Positions 51,418-60,247 of a DNA stretch of 64,000 nt are shown here, in pieces; within the stretch, counting starts at the first letter, position 1, and each line of letters starts with the position of its first letter. The notes under the pieces are model-generated. The model saw nothing but the letters and a program-made list of their open reading frames with translations, was not told where the DNA came from and made no database searches. Both the position numbers and the translations under genes were made by a program. Where the stretch lies: NCBI RefSeq assembly GCF_024757985.1, contig NZ_CP103289.1, positions 2,728,001 through 2,792,000 of the forward strand, in the 5' to 3' direction. The stretch is from Cellulomonas sp. NS3. Its GTDB lineage: Bacteria > Actinomycetota > Actinomycetes > Actinomycetales > Cellulomonadaceae.

Positions 51418-53271
51418 ATGACACGCCCGACCCCGTACCAGCGCGTCAGCTCCCGCGTCCGTGCTCTGCCGCGCCTGCTCGAGCGGGCACCGCGAGCCGT
51501 CCTGGTCGTGGCGGGGCTCGCCGTCACGGTCCTGGGCGTCCTGCTCGTCACGCGGCCGCTGAGCTCGCTCGCAGTCCTCGGGGTCTACATCGGCGTCAGC
51601 GCCGTCATCTCGGGGGTCGGCGACCTCGTCGGGCGCACCCCTGAGGACGGCCGACGATCGCTGGTCACCGGCGTCCTGTGGGTCGTCGCAGGCGTCGTCG
51701 TGCTGGTCTGGTTCCGGCAGAGCCTCACTGTCTTGGGACCCGCCGTCGCGGTCCTTCTGCTCGTCACCGGCGTGTCGAGGCTCCTCGACCTGCTCCGGGG
51801 CGTGACCCCGGACCGCGCCGTCGCGGCGCTGTTCGGGCTGTCCGAGATCGCGTTCGCCGCCGCCGCGCTCCTGTGGCCCGACGCGACCCTCGTCGTCGTC
51901 GCGCTGCTGTTCGGCATGCGCAGCGTCGTGCTCGGGGTGTCGCTGCTCTGGCGCGCTTCGGGTGCGCGCTCCGCGCGAGGCCCGGAGGACGGCGTCGAGC
52001 CGCCGGTCCGACCCGGCCGGTCGACGTCGTCCCGCACGCCGGCCCGGACGGTGACGCGGTGGGTCGCCGCGGTCCTGCTCCTGCTCGTCGCGGGCGGGAC
52101 GCTCGGGGTGAGCCACGCCTTCCGCCAGGGCGTCCCCGTGCTCGACGGGTTCTACGACGCGCCGCCCACGGTCCCTGCCGAGCCGGGGCGGCTCCTGCGC
52201 AGCGAGCCTTACGACGGCGACCTGCCGGCCGGGCTCGTCGCGTACCGGATCCTGTACACGACGACCGCCGATGACGGCGTCCCGGGCCTCGCGAGCGCGG
52301 TCCTGGCCGTGCCGTCGGACCCGCCGGAGCAGCCCGTGCCGCTCGTGGCGTGGGCGCACGGCACGGTGGGCATCGCACGCGCGTGCGCACCGAGCCTCGG
52401 CCGCAACGCCGTCTCGACCCAGGGGATGCCCAGCATGGACGCGCTCGCCCGCAACGGGTGGGCCATGGTGGCGACCGACTACATCGGCCAGGGCACCGAG
52501 GGCAGCTTCCCCTACCTCGTCGGACAAGGGGAGGGCAGGTCCGTCCTCGACTCGGTGCGGGCCGCGCACGAGCTCGACGTCGATGGCCTGCGGCTGGCCG
52601 ACCAGACGGTGATCTGGGGGCACTCCCAGGGCGGGCACGCCGCGCTGTGGGCCGGTCAGCTCGTACCCGAGTACGCCCCTGAGCTGGACGTCGTCGGCAC
52701 CGCTGCGCTGTCGCCCGCGAGCGACCCGGTCGCGCTCGCCGTCTCCGTCACCGGGCACCCGGGGGTGCCCGGTGCCAGCCTCGGCATCTCGTTCGTCGCC
52801 GCGGCATACGCCCGCACGTACCCCGACATCACTCTGGACGACGCCGTCAACCCCTCGGCGCGCCCCTTCGTGGACGAGGCGGCGGCGCGGTGCACCAGCG
52901 AGCCGGGAACGCTCGTCACGGCGCTCACCGGCGTCGCGATCTCCCGCGACCCGATCCTGCGACGCGACCCGACCACCGGCGTGCTCGGGCGGCGGCTCAG
53001 CGAGAACGTGCCGCTCGGGCCGTGGCCGGCGCCCGTGCTCGTCGCCCACGGGCAGAGCGACGAGGTCATCGATCCCGCGATCCAGGACAACTACGTCGCC
53101 ATGCTGTGCGAGCGCGGCGTCCCCGTGGCGTTCCGGCCCTACGCCGGCCGCACGCACATGAGCGTCCTGGAGCCGGACTCCCCGTTGACCGCCGAGCTCG
53201 AGCGCTGGACCCTCGACCGCCTCGCCGGACGGGCGCAGGAGAGCACGTGCCCGCCGTCCGGGGACGGCTGA
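51418..53271 (+). CDS. DUF308 (HdeD-like) membrane domain fused to a secreted-lipase-like alpha/beta hydrolase
   Basis: The 617-residue protein has about six N-terminal transmembrane helices in DUF308/HdeD repeats (VLGVLLVTRPLSSLAVLGVY and ALFGLSEIAFAAAALLWPDA), then another helix near residue 220, and a C-terminal hydrolase from about residue 240. The hydrolase shows AWAHGTVGIARACAPS, the nucleophile elbow IWGHSQGGHAAL, an Asp in GQSDEVIDPAI and a His in GRTHMSVLEPDS, as in fungal-type secretory lipases (LIP family). The membrane part probably anchors the hydrolase outside the cell. Start ATG at 51418 is preceded by GGAAGG. Confidence 0.85.
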   Translation: MTRPTPYQRVSSRVRALPRLLERAPRAVLVVAGLAVTVLGVLLVTRPLSSLAVLGVYIGVSAVISGVGDLVGRTPEDGRRSLVTGVLWVVAGVVVLVWFRQSLTVLGPAVAVLLLVTGVSRLLDLLRGVTPDRAVAALFGLSEIAFAAAALLWPDATLVVVALLFGMRSVVLGVSLLWRASGARSARGPEDGVEPPVRPGRSTSSRTPARTVTRWVAAVLLLLVAGGTLGVSHAFRQGVPVLDGFYDAPPTVPAEPGRLLRSEPYDGDLPAGLVAYRILYTTTADDGVPGLASAVLAVPSDPPEQPVPLVAWAHGTVGIARACAPSLGRNAVSTQGMPSMDALARNGWAMVATDYIGQGTEGSFPYLVGQGEGRSVLDSVRAAHELDVDGLRLADQTVIWGHSQGGHAALWAGQLVPEYAPELDVVGTAALSPASDPVALAVSVTGHPGVPGASLGISFVAAAYARTYPDITLDDAVNPSARPFVDEAAARCTSEPGTLVTALTGVAISRDPILRRDPTTGVLGRRLSENVPLGPWPAPVLVAHGQSDEVIDPAIQDNYVAMLCERGVPVAFRPYAGRTHMSVLEPDSPLTAELERWTLDRLAGRAQESTCPPSGDG

Positions 53272-53297
53272 CCGGGCAGCACCGCCCTGCCCCCGGG

Positions 53298-53588
53298 ATG
53301 TCGGGGTGGCACGCGGAGGAGATCCCGACGAAGCAGCCGCCGGTCCCGGCTGACGTTGCACCAGAGAGCGACGCGCCCGAGCCCGCCAGTACCGACATGT
53401 CCTTCCTCGATACCAGTACAGGGCCTGATCCTCGGCCTGGGGACTCAGTGCTGGACTCGCCCGTCACCGCCGGCGCGGTCTCGTTGCGCGACGCCGCGGA
53501 GCTTTGGGCAGCCGACCAGACGTCGTTGCTCGCCGAGACCGAGCGCGTCTCGCTGCGCTCGAGCCGATCGGCGGCGATCGCTGAGTGA
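53298..53588 (+). CDS. Small hypothetical protein
   Basis: A 96-residue frame starts MSGWHAEEIPTKQPPVPADV and ends with LRDAAELWAADQTSLLAETE. It is acidic and Ser/Pro-rich, probably disordered then helical. No family is known and no strong Shine-Dalgarno is present. It is kept because codon use and direction fit its neighbours, but it may be chance. Confidence 0.3.
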   Translation: MSGWHAEEIPTKQPPVPADVAPESDAPEPASTDMSFLDTSTGPDPRPGDSVLDSPVTAGAVSLRDAAELWAADQTSLLAETERVSLRSSRSAAIAE

Positions 53589-53757
53589 CCGGGGCGACGA
53601 TGAGCTGCTGGGCGCGCTCGAGCCGTGCACCACCGCTGCCCGCGAGACTCCGGCGCGGCGGCCAGCGCGCGCGCACGCCTGACGCTCGACGCGGGGGCCG
53701 GCCGCACCGTACCCGTTGACCCTCCATACCTGGCTTCGTCTGTCTAGGGTCACGGGG

Positions 53758-54822
53758 GTGAGCGTCACTACCAGCTTCCTCGTTCAGGCCTTGATCGCCT
53801 TCGTCGGCGTGCTGGTGGTTGCCGGCCTGCTCGCGTGGTCCCTCAAGCAGGATCCACGCTCGCTTCGCAACGGCTTCCTGCTGATCGTTCTGCTGCACTA
53901 CGTGCTGGGCTTCCTCGTGTTCGTGGTGTCCAGCACGCGTGCCCTGGAGACTGCTGCCGAAGTTGTGTCCTTGATCGTGCGCTGCGTCATCGGCCTCGGG
54001 CTGCTGCTGCTCCCGCTGCTGCTCATCGCTGACGGGGTGCTGATGCTGCGCCGGGAGCGCCGGTCGCTGGGGAACGCGCTTTCGCTGCTGACCGGCCTGG
54101 CGCTGTTGCTCCTGCCCGCCGTCCTCGTCGTGCTGGTGCGCCACGAGAACCCGGTGACCGGCGGACTGGCTGTGGGCCTACTGACGGCCGAGGCCTGTGC
54201 CGGGCTTCTGTTCCTCGTGTTCGTGGTGCACACCGCGCTGTACGCGCGCCTGGCCCGGCGCGCCCCGGCGCGCGCGATCGTCGTGCTGGGCGCCGGCCTG
54301 GTGAACGGAGCCGTCTCACCGCTGCTCGCGGCCCGCTTGCGCAGCGCCCTCAATGCGGCCGAAGCACGTGCTCGATCAGGGGAACGGCCTCTCTTCGTGC
54401 CCAGCGGCGGGCGTGGCGGGGACGAGCCTGTCGCCGAGGGGGACGCCATGGCTGAGTGGCTGCGCCAGCATGGTGTTGACACTGAGGACATCCTCGTCGA
54501 GGACCGCGCTCGCACCACGCGGGAGAACCTGCGCTACAGCGTCGAGCTGTTGCAGGAGAACGGCCACGAAGGGCCGTACGTCATCGTGACCAACAACTAC
54601 CACGCCCCTCGTGCTGCGATGCTCGCGCGCCGCCTGGGCATCGATGCTCAAGCGATCGGTGCACCGACGGCGCGATATTTCTGGCCCAGCGCGTACCTGC
54701 GAGAGTTCGTGGCCGTGATGCTCGAGCACCGACAGCTTCTCACGTGGGCCGGTCTGCTCGTGGTCAGCACGTCGGTCCTGGTCGGATGGTCTTTGCGTGC
54801 TGGGGCGGCAGTTCCCGGCTGA
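53758..54822 (+). CDS. YdcF family membrane protein (DUF218)
   Basis: The 354-residue protein has five to six N-terminal transmembrane helices, then the DUF218 domain: AIVVLGAGLVNGAVSPLLAA, PLFVPSGGRGGDEPVAEGDA, MAEWLRQHGV, ILVEDRARTTRENLRYSVEL and VTNNYHAPRAAMLARRLG, then a final helix. YdcF/SanA/ElyC-like proteins act in cell-envelope or vancomycin-sensitivity pathways; the E. coli ElyC affects peptidoglycan precursor metabolism. Start is the GTG at 53758. It is followed 81 bases later by a VanZ-like gene. Confidence 0.9.
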   Translation: MSVTTSFLVQALIAFVGVLVVAGLLAWSLKQDPRSLRNGFLLIVLLHYVLGFLVFVVSSTRALETAAEVVSLIVRCVIGLGLLLLPLLLIADGVLMLRRERRSLGNALSLLTGLALLLLPAVLVVLVRHENPVTGGLAVGLLTAEACAGLLFLVFVVHTALYARLARRAPARAIVVLGAGLVNGAVSPLLAARLRSALNAAEARARSGERPLFVPSGGRGGDEPVAEGDAMAEWLRQHGVDTEDILVEDRARTTRENLRYSVELLQENGHEGPYVIVTNNYHAPRAAMLARRLGIDAQAIGAPTARYFWPSAYLREFVAVMLEHRQLLTWAGLLVVSTSVLVGWSLRAGAAVPG

Positions 54823-54903
54823 CCTCGCCGCTGGCCGTGGGCGTGCGGCGCGGCGCTTTGGCGCAGACCGCTCGGTGACGTTGGATGAGACGGGGGTGCG
54901 GCG

Positions 54904-56052
54904 ATGGACGTGTGGGTGTGGCCGGCGTACTTCGGTGTGCTCGTCGGGGTGCTCACGTTCGCGCTGCTGCTGGTACCGATCCTGGCGTACCAGTACCGGC
55001 GCTACGGGCAGTTCAGCGTTCGTCGGGTCGTGGGCGCGGCCGCAGTGGGCGTGTACGGCACCGCCTTGTTCGCTTACACGCTGCTGCCGTTACCGGCCAG
55101 CCGCGGGGACTGGTGCGCAACTGCCGCCGCGGGATCGCAGTGGCGTCCCCTTCACTTCGTCGCCGACATAGCCCAGGCCGGAGCCGGGCCATCGGGGTTG
55201 CTGACCAGTCGGGTGACGTTGCAGGTGCTCTTCAACGTCATCCTGTTCGTCCCCTGGGGCCTGATGGTCAGGGGGTTCTGGGGTCGGTCGCTCACCGTGG
55301 CGACCGCATCGGGCCTGCTCGTCTCGGCACTGATCGAAGGCACCCAGCTGAGCGGTGTGTGGGGCATCTACCAGTGCGCCTACCGCGTGGCGGACGTAGA
55401 CGACCTGCTCGCCAACACCCTTGGCGCCCTGCTCGGGGCGGCGCTGGCGCGGTGGGTGCTGTGGTGGGTGCCCTCTCCGCACTCCTTCGACGCCACCCGT
55501 CAGCTGCCGCGACCGGTCACGAGCGCACGGCGCTGGCTGGGCATGGCGCTAGACCTGACGACCTTCCATGTCCTCGGCTACACCCTGCTGATCGGATACC
55601 GGATGGTGGTCCTGGCCGCGACGGGTCATCTGCCTTCCCGGTCCACGCTTGCCGGGGCGGCGCTCTACACACTGCTGCCGGCGCTGTGCGTGTTCCTCCT
55701 GCCCGCATGGGCAGGAGGCAATGGAGCGTCCCTGGGGCAGCGGGCGGTACGGCTGGTTCCGCTCTGGGCGCACGCTCCCTCCCCGGGCCGGCGCCTCGCC
55801 CGAGCGGCGGCCATCGCCGGCCCCTACGCGCTGGCGTTGTTCTGCGCGCGCTGGCAGGCCGGGACAGCCCTGGGGGACGCGGCGCAGCTCCTGGCCAACG
55901 CTCTCCTGCTGGCCGCCTTCATCGCGGTGCCCCTCACCCAGCAGCGTGGACTCTCCGCGGTGCTCACGGGTGCTCACTTCGACGACGAACGTGCACAGAG
56001 CGCCGCACCAGCGCATCTCTTAGCGGAAGGACGACCGACGCGCGAGGCGTGA
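54904..56052 (+). CDS. VanZ family protein with C-terminal RDD-like domain
   Basis: The 382-residue protein starts with a VanZ-like domain of about five helices (YTLLPLPASRGDW, NVILFVPWGLMVRGFWGRSL, SALIEGTQLSGVWGIYQCAY then RVADVDDLLANTLGALLGAA, the VanZ acidic motif). The C-terminal half has further helices and GQRAVRLVPLW, like an RDD domain. VanZ relatives confer low-level teicoplanin resistance; most chromosomal ones are of unknown function. Probably cotranscribed with the YdcF gene. Confidence 0.85.
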   Translation: MDVWVWPAYFGVLVGVLTFALLLVPILAYQYRRYGQFSVRRVVGAAAVGVYGTALFAYTLLPLPASRGDWCATAAAGSQWRPLHFVADIAQAGAGPSGLLTSRVTLQVLFNVILFVPWGLMVRGFWGRSLTVATASGLLVSALIEGTQLSGVWGIYQCAYRVADVDDLLANTLGALLGAALARWVLWWVPSPHSFDATRQLPRPVTSARRWLGMALDLTTFHVLGYTLLIGYRMVVLAATGHLPSRSTLAGAALYTLLPALCVFLLPAWAGGNGASLGQRAVRLVPLWAHAPSPGRRLARAAAIAGPYALALFCARWQAGTALGDAAQLLANALLLAAFIAVPLTQQRGLSAVLTGAHFDDERAQSAAPAHLLAEGRPTREA

Positions 56053-56056
56053 GGAC

Positions 56057-56520
56057 GTGATGAGACCCGCGCAGCGCCGTTCCGCACCAGGTAGCACGAA
56101 CGCGTCGTGCGGCGCCTTCACACCCCCTGATCTGCACGCCCTGCGCGAGGCAGTGCGCCTGGAGATCGACGCTTGCACCCTCCGCGGACACGGAGCTGCG
56201 CCTCGACGGCATAGGCAAGAACCAGGTGCCAGTCGCTTCCGAGCTCGCGACCGACGCCATTCGCCACGGACTGCCACCCACGATCGTCGAGCTGCACCAG
56301 CACGGGGACCACTTCCTGCTCACCGTGGCCGACCACGACCCGAGCAGCGAGCCACTCATCGCCAGCGACCGGCCGCCAGGCGGAAGGGGTTCGGACTGCA
56401 GATCGCCAAGCGCCTGTCCGTCGAAGTCGTCTGGTGCCGCCCACATCCGACAAAGGTCATCCGGGCCGAGCTCGTCGCCAGCCACCACCTACCTGCCCAG
56501 ATGCACCTAAACGATCGTGA
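56057..56520 (+). pseudogene. HATPase (RsbW-like anti-sigma) pseudogene with two frameshifts
   Basis: Three pieces in different frames together make one RsbW-like ATPase. The first is FTPPDLHALREAVRLEIDAC (frame of 56057). The second is VASELATDAIRHGLPPTIVE then LHQHGDHFLLTVADHDPSSE (frame of 56226). The third is GFGLQIAKRLSVEVVWCRPH after the ADP-binding GG. Frameshifts lie near 56190-56215 and near 56385-56392. The normal N-box Asn is Asp (ATDAIRHG). The last residues run into degenerate repeat 13. Confidence 0.7.
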
Positions 56521-56522
56521 CG
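56498..56522 (+). repeat. Half-degenerate cassette repeat copy 13
   Basis: ATGCACCTAAACGATCGTGA matches the left arm and centre of the array repeat, but the right arm is lost after CGATCG. It overlaps the end of the broken HATPase gene. Confidence 0.6.
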
Positions 56523-56595
56523 TTTCCGCGCCCACATCACGGATGCAGCAGCAAGCGCTGGGGGAAGCCCCCGCGTCTCGAGGTGACCGTCCGCG

Positions 56596-56931
56596 TCAGG
56601 CCGACAGGTGCGGAGCGGCCACGACGTCCTCGAGGCTGAGCACCTTCATCAGGAACATGACGGGAGGCGAGGCTATGACGGTGAGGGGAACCTCCCGGTA
56701 CAGGCCGGAGAGGAAGGCCGCGCCGGTGGAGTCCATGAACGTCACGGCGCTCGCGTCAACGATGACCGGCACCCGGCGCTGCACTGCGGTGTGCGCGGCC
56801 TCGGCGAGGTCGTCGTCGAGCTCGCAGTCGATCTCTCCGGTCAACGTGATGTGCAGCGCAACCCCGCGCATCTCCCGCCGGATCGCCCCAGCAGTGCCGT
56901 CAGGCCCGGCGACGCCCTCACTGCGGTTCAC
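56596..56931 (-). CDS. STAS domain anti-anti-sigma factor
   Basis: The 111-residue protein is a single STAS domain: LHITLTGEIDCELDDDLAEA, VPVIVDASAVTFMDSTGAAF then LSGLYR. Ser and Thr at the phosphorylation site (DST) are intact. In partner-switching systems such proteins are phosphorylated by an RsbW-type kinase and, unphosphorylated, release the sigma factor. The GTG at 56931 has GGAGGGA four bases upstream. Three STAS genes share this short stretch of 56-60 kb. Confidence 0.88.
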   Translation of the reverse strand: MNRSEGVAGPDGTAGAIRREMRGVALHITLTGEIDCELDDDLAEAAHTAVQRRVPVIVDASAVTFMDSTGAAFLSGLYREVPLTVIASPPVMFLMKVLSLEDVVAAPHLSA

Positions 56932-57261
56932 GTCCCTCCCGCCTCTCACCTCGTACTGTCGGGCAGATCGTGCCATGCCGAGGTACCTGCCCGCAGCACC
57001 ACTGACGACCACGTGTGCTCGAGGAGCAGCTTTCCTCCGCGGGTTCCGTCGGGCCTGGCATGCGGGTGTCTCCACTACCTACTGCAACGGCTTCGCCGTG
57101 CATGTCCCTGTCCTCGTCCGGGCGCACGCAGGCGAAACTGCTCCTTGAGACCCGCGGCCGCGCAACTGCGTGCGCGAGGTCGCTGGTGCTAGACCGAGGA
57201 CACGTGATTCCTTCGTGGACAATGGCGCGGCGTTGCTCGTTGCCCAGGAAGCACCTGGGGC

Positions 57262-57696
57262 GTGGACAGCGAGAGGACCAGCGGTCTGCCGAGCGCAGCC
57301 GGGACGGTGCAGGTCGCGCCGTGCCTCGACGCGGTGCGGGTGACACTGGCGGGCGAAGTCGACCGTCAGCTCGTCGACGACCTGGACGCCGCCGTCGCCG
57401 TCATCCGTGCGCTCGGGCTCCCCGTGATGGTCGACGCTCGCGCGGTGACATTCATGGACTCCGCCGGCGCGGCGTTCCTGTCGCGCCTATACCTGCGCGG
57501 CGCCGTCACCGTCGCAGCCTCCCGCCCGGTGCAGTTCCTGATCCAGGTCCGGGCATGGAGGAGATGCTCTCCCCGGAGTCGGGGGAATCCTAGGACCCCA
57601 CCCGCGGCCCAGGACGTCGATCCGGGCCGGCCTCGTCGCCGGAGCCGGGCCGGGCCGGGACCAGCCGTCTTGCCCGGTCCACGCGTGCGTCGCTGA
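57262..57696 (+). CDS. STAS domain protein with probable C-terminal frameshift
   Basis: The protein (144 residues as read) has a STAS domain in residues 15-95: VRVTLAGEVDRQLVDDLDAA, LPVMVDARAVTFMDSAGAAF then LSRLYL. The paralogues at 56.6 and 59.7 kb end LKVLSLEDVVAAP and LKVLAMDDVLAPD, whereas here, after FLIQV, the frame becomes Arg-rich. The next frame reads PGMEEMLSPESGES and stops at 57593, giving a typical ending if one base were added in GTCCGGG near 57547. So the domain core is intact and only the last helix is shifted. The phosphosite reads DSAG, without the usual second Ser/Thr. Confidence 0.75.
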   Translation: MDSERTSGLPSAAGTVQVAPCLDAVRVTLAGEVDRQLVDDLDAAVAVIRALGLPVMVDARAVTFMDSAGAAFLSRLYLRGAVTVAASRPVQFLIQVRAWRRCSPRSRGNPRTPPAAQDVDPGRPRRRSRAGPGPAVLPGPRVRR

Positions 57697-57901
57697 CACG
57701 TCGCCCGTGCTGGCCCTCGTCGTTGCGCTGCTACGAGAGCCGGCACCAAGGTGCATGGGACGAAGCACGAGGGCCGCAGCGCGGGCCGTCGCACGAGGCG
57801 TGCTGAGCGGGTCCTCGTTGGGGTGAAGTGCCGGGTTCAGACACCAGCAGCTGCTGCGGTCGGCGGCGGGTCGGGCGACGCTGACGAGGTGCGTGGCGCA
57901 C
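57697..57901. other. Gene-free spacer between convergent STAS and HATPase genes
   Basis: Together with the shifted STAS tail this is about 300 bases (57594-57901) without recognisable coding sequence; I see no repeat or terminator of note. Confidence 0.5.
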
Positions 57902-58267
57902 TCAGGGTAGGGCGACGGTGAACCAGACGCTCTTGCCATGCGCTTGAGGGCGCCAGCCCCATTCAGTAGTGAGGCGTTCCAGGAGCTGGATGCCACGCCC
58001 GCCGGGCACATGGGGCGGGCGGTGCTTGAGCGTCGGCGGGGTCGGGTTGTCGTCGCTGACGGCGATGGTCAGGGTGTCGTCGTGGCACTGCACGTCGATG
58101 TCGATGGGCCCCGTGTTCTGGCCGTACTTCACCGCGTTCGTCACGACCTCGCTGGTCAGGAGTTCGACGAGCTGGACGGTGGAGTCATCGGCGCCGTACG
58201 TACGCGCGATACGCCTCGTCCACCGTCGACCGAGCCGAGCCGCCTCACGCTTCGCTGCAACCTGCAT
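57902..58267 (-). CDS. ATP-binding anti-sigma-type kinase (HATPase, RsbW-like)
   Basis: The 121-residue protein is an intact HATPase_c_2 domain: N-box LLTSEVVTNAVKYG, LTIAVSDDNPTPP (G1-like), GGRGIQLLERLTTEWGW (G2), and GKSVWFTVALP at the C-terminus, which is the usual end. All ATP-binding motifs are present, unlike the decayed neighbours. Such proteins bind sigma factors and phosphorylate STAS antagonists. Substrate partner is presumably one of the STAS proteins close by. Confidence 0.88.
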   Translation of the reverse strand: MQVAAKREAARLGRRWTRRIARTYGADDSTVQLVELLTSEVVTNAVKYGQNTGPIDIDVQCHDDTLTIAVSDDNPTPPTLKHRPPHVPGGRGIQLLERLTTEWGWRPQAHGKSVWFTVALP

Positions 58268-58505
58268 GGATCCTCGCTGTCATGGGTACGGAGGGTCCAC
58301 TGTGCCCGAGCCCTCGCGCGGACGCAGGGTGATTGAAGGCTCGCCTATCCTAGGTGAGCGGTACGCCGCCTGCTGCGGGCGCCTCCCCAGCACGCAAGGA
58401 AGCGTCACGGGGCGGTGCGTCGCGTGATCGAGGCACGCACCCGCCGTCTGCGGTGATGCCCCGAGCCTGACGCCGAATCACCGCGTGGTGCGTGTGCCGG
58501 TCAGT

Positions 58506-59003
58506 TCAGGCGTCCCTGACAGGTTGGTCGTGTCCGTGGGCGAGGCGGAGGGTGAACCAGACGGTCTTGCCCGTCGTGGCCGGGTCGATGCCCAGGCGGT
58601 GGCGAGGGTGTGGACCCCGTGCAGGCCGCGTCCGGACGGGTCGTTCCGGGTGGGACTGGCGCAGGATCGGCAGCTGCGGGTTCTGGTCGCTGACCGCGAC
58701 GGTGAACGCTCCGCCTGAGTAGCTGGCGCGTACTTGCACGTATCCGCAGGCGCGTCCATGGAGCACGGCCTTGGTGACGAGCTCGCTCGTGAGCACCTCG
58801 ATGGTGAAGCTCGCGTCCAGGGACGCCCCGAAGCGGAGCGCATTGATCACCACGTGCTGGCGCGCGTACGTCACGAAGCGCGGGTCGGCCTGCGCGCCGA
58901 CGTCCGAGCCGTAGCCACCAGCGCCGGGCTGCGGTGCCGGATGCACCGGCGCCGTGAGTCCGCGGTCGAGTGCCAGGCGCAGCGAACCCGCGCAGGCGCG
59001 CAT
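58506..59003 (-). CDS. HATPase protein with compensating frameshifts and altered N-box
   Basis: The frame is open for 165 residues and has the HATPase core: IEVLTSELVTKAVLHGRACG (N-box with Lys in place of Asn), FTVAVSDQNPQLPILRQSHP and the C-terminal GKTVWFTLRLAHG. Between them (about 58588-58645) the expected G2 box GRGLHGVHTLATAW is in a different frame and is translated as an Arg-rich stretch. Two opposite single-base indels would explain this. The protein therefore probably does not bind ATP normally. Confidence 0.7.
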   Translation of the reverse strand: MRACAGSLRLALDRGLTAPVHPAPQPGAGGYGSDVGAQADPRFVTYARQHVVINALRFGASLDASFTIEVLTSELVTKAVLHGRACGYVQVRASYSGGAFTVAVSDQNPQLPILRQSHPERPVRTRPARGPHPRHRLGIDPATTGKTVWFTLRLAHGHDQPVRDA

Positions 59004-59069
59004 CGGTGCGTCCCCGCAGCACAGGCCGAGGTCCGCCGCTTCCGGGTCGTGGGCGCCGGAGCGGCCGGT

Positions 59070-59541
59070 TCACGGGCACCGCGGCTGGGGGACGCAGCTC
59101 AGCAGGTCGCAGGCCGCCCAGTGCCGTGCGAGCTGGTGGACCGTGGTGCCGGTCTGGTCCTGTCGCGTTGCCGGGGCGTCGATCGCCAGGACGAAACGGA
59201 CGACCTGAGCACCCGGCTCGTTCGCGATGTCCCACGACTCGGCCAGATAAATCATCAAGAGCTGTTCTCGGTCGGACGGGCAGTCGGACGGCAGCACCGC
59301 CTGGTCGTCCGAGTGCCGGGTCTGGTGACGGACGGACACGGTCAGTCGACGTCCCAGCGCGTCGGCCACGACGTGGATCGGCCCGCCCGCCGCTCCGTGG
59401 ACGACGGCGTCGAACACCGCCTCGCTGGTGAGGAGCGCGGCGACCCGGCTCTGCTGCGCTGACGCCCCGCACCGCGTGCTCCGCGACCCGACGTCGGGCC
59501 TGTGTGACGAACGACAGCTCTGCGCGCGCGACAAGCTCCAT
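59070..59541 (-). pseudogene. Frameshifted HATPase (RsbW-like) gene
   Basis: From the ATG at 59541 the frame reads MELVARAELSFVTQARRRVA. After a one-base shift near 59460-59470 the domain continues in another frame: SRVAALLTSEAVFDAVVHGA and LTVSVRHQTRHSDDQAVL then LAESWDIANEPGAQVVRFVL. The N-box Asn is replaced by Asp and the G boxes are poorly conserved. I call it a pseudogene. Confidence 0.7.
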
Positions 59542-59733
59542 GTCGTGTGGCCCCCCCCGAGCCTGCCCGCAGCGTTCACACCGTCGGCACCCTCAGTCTC
59601 ACCCGGGAAAGGGCCGGGCGCCTGGTGGCGGCTCGGTAGGCCCCGCAAGCGCCCGTCCGCACCGCAGACTGAGGGCGCAGGCTTGCGACGCCCGCAGGGA
59701 GGTCGGTCCTCGTCTCTGCTCGGCGCGTGCGAG

Positions 59734-60090
59734 TCAGCCCTCGGCTGCCGGCTTGGGATCGGCAGGTGGGTCGGGAGCGAGGACATCGTCCATCGCGAGC
59801 ACTTTGAGCAGGAACCTCACCTGCGGTGATGCCCGGACCACGATCGGGACGAGGGTGCAGCACCGGGACAGGAACCAGGCCCCGGTGGAGTCCATGAACG
59901 TCACGGCGGTGGCGTCGACCATGACCGGCAGCGCGAGGTCGCGCACCGTCTGAGCGGCTGCGTCCAGGGCGTCACCCAGCTCGCCGTCGATCTCTCCGGT
60001 GAGCGTCACGAGGACCGCATCAGCGGTGGGGACGACCCGGACGAACCCGATGGGGCCGTCCGGGTCGGGCGGGTGCGCACCCGGGGACAT
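59734..60090 (-). CDS. STAS domain anti-anti-sigma factor
   Basis: The 118-residue protein has the STAS core VLVTLTGEIDGELGDALDAA and LPVMVDATAVTFMDSTGAWF then LSRCCTLVP, with the phosphosite DST intact. It ends LKVLAMDDVLAPDPP. It is closely similar at the DNA level to the other two STAS genes around the phosphosite, so all three are recent duplicates. ATG at 60090 is the start. Confidence 0.85.
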   Translation of the reverse strand: MSPGAHPPDPDGPIGFVRVVPTADAVLVTLTGEIDGELGDALDAAAQTVRDLALPVMVDATAVTFMDSTGAWFLSRCCTLVPIVVRASPQVRFLLKVLAMDDVLAPDPPADPKPAAEG

Positions 60091-60247
60091 GTCGTGCCGC
60101 CTCTCGTGGCCGAAGCAACAGCGCTGATCCTGCCACGGGACGAGGTGACCAGGGCGCGGCCGGGGTCATGACCTCGGCTCAGGCTGTGAACTGTTGGGTC
60201 ACCTCGTCAGTTGGCGTGCTCGCGCCGGTCCGCTGGACCTCCGTGGG

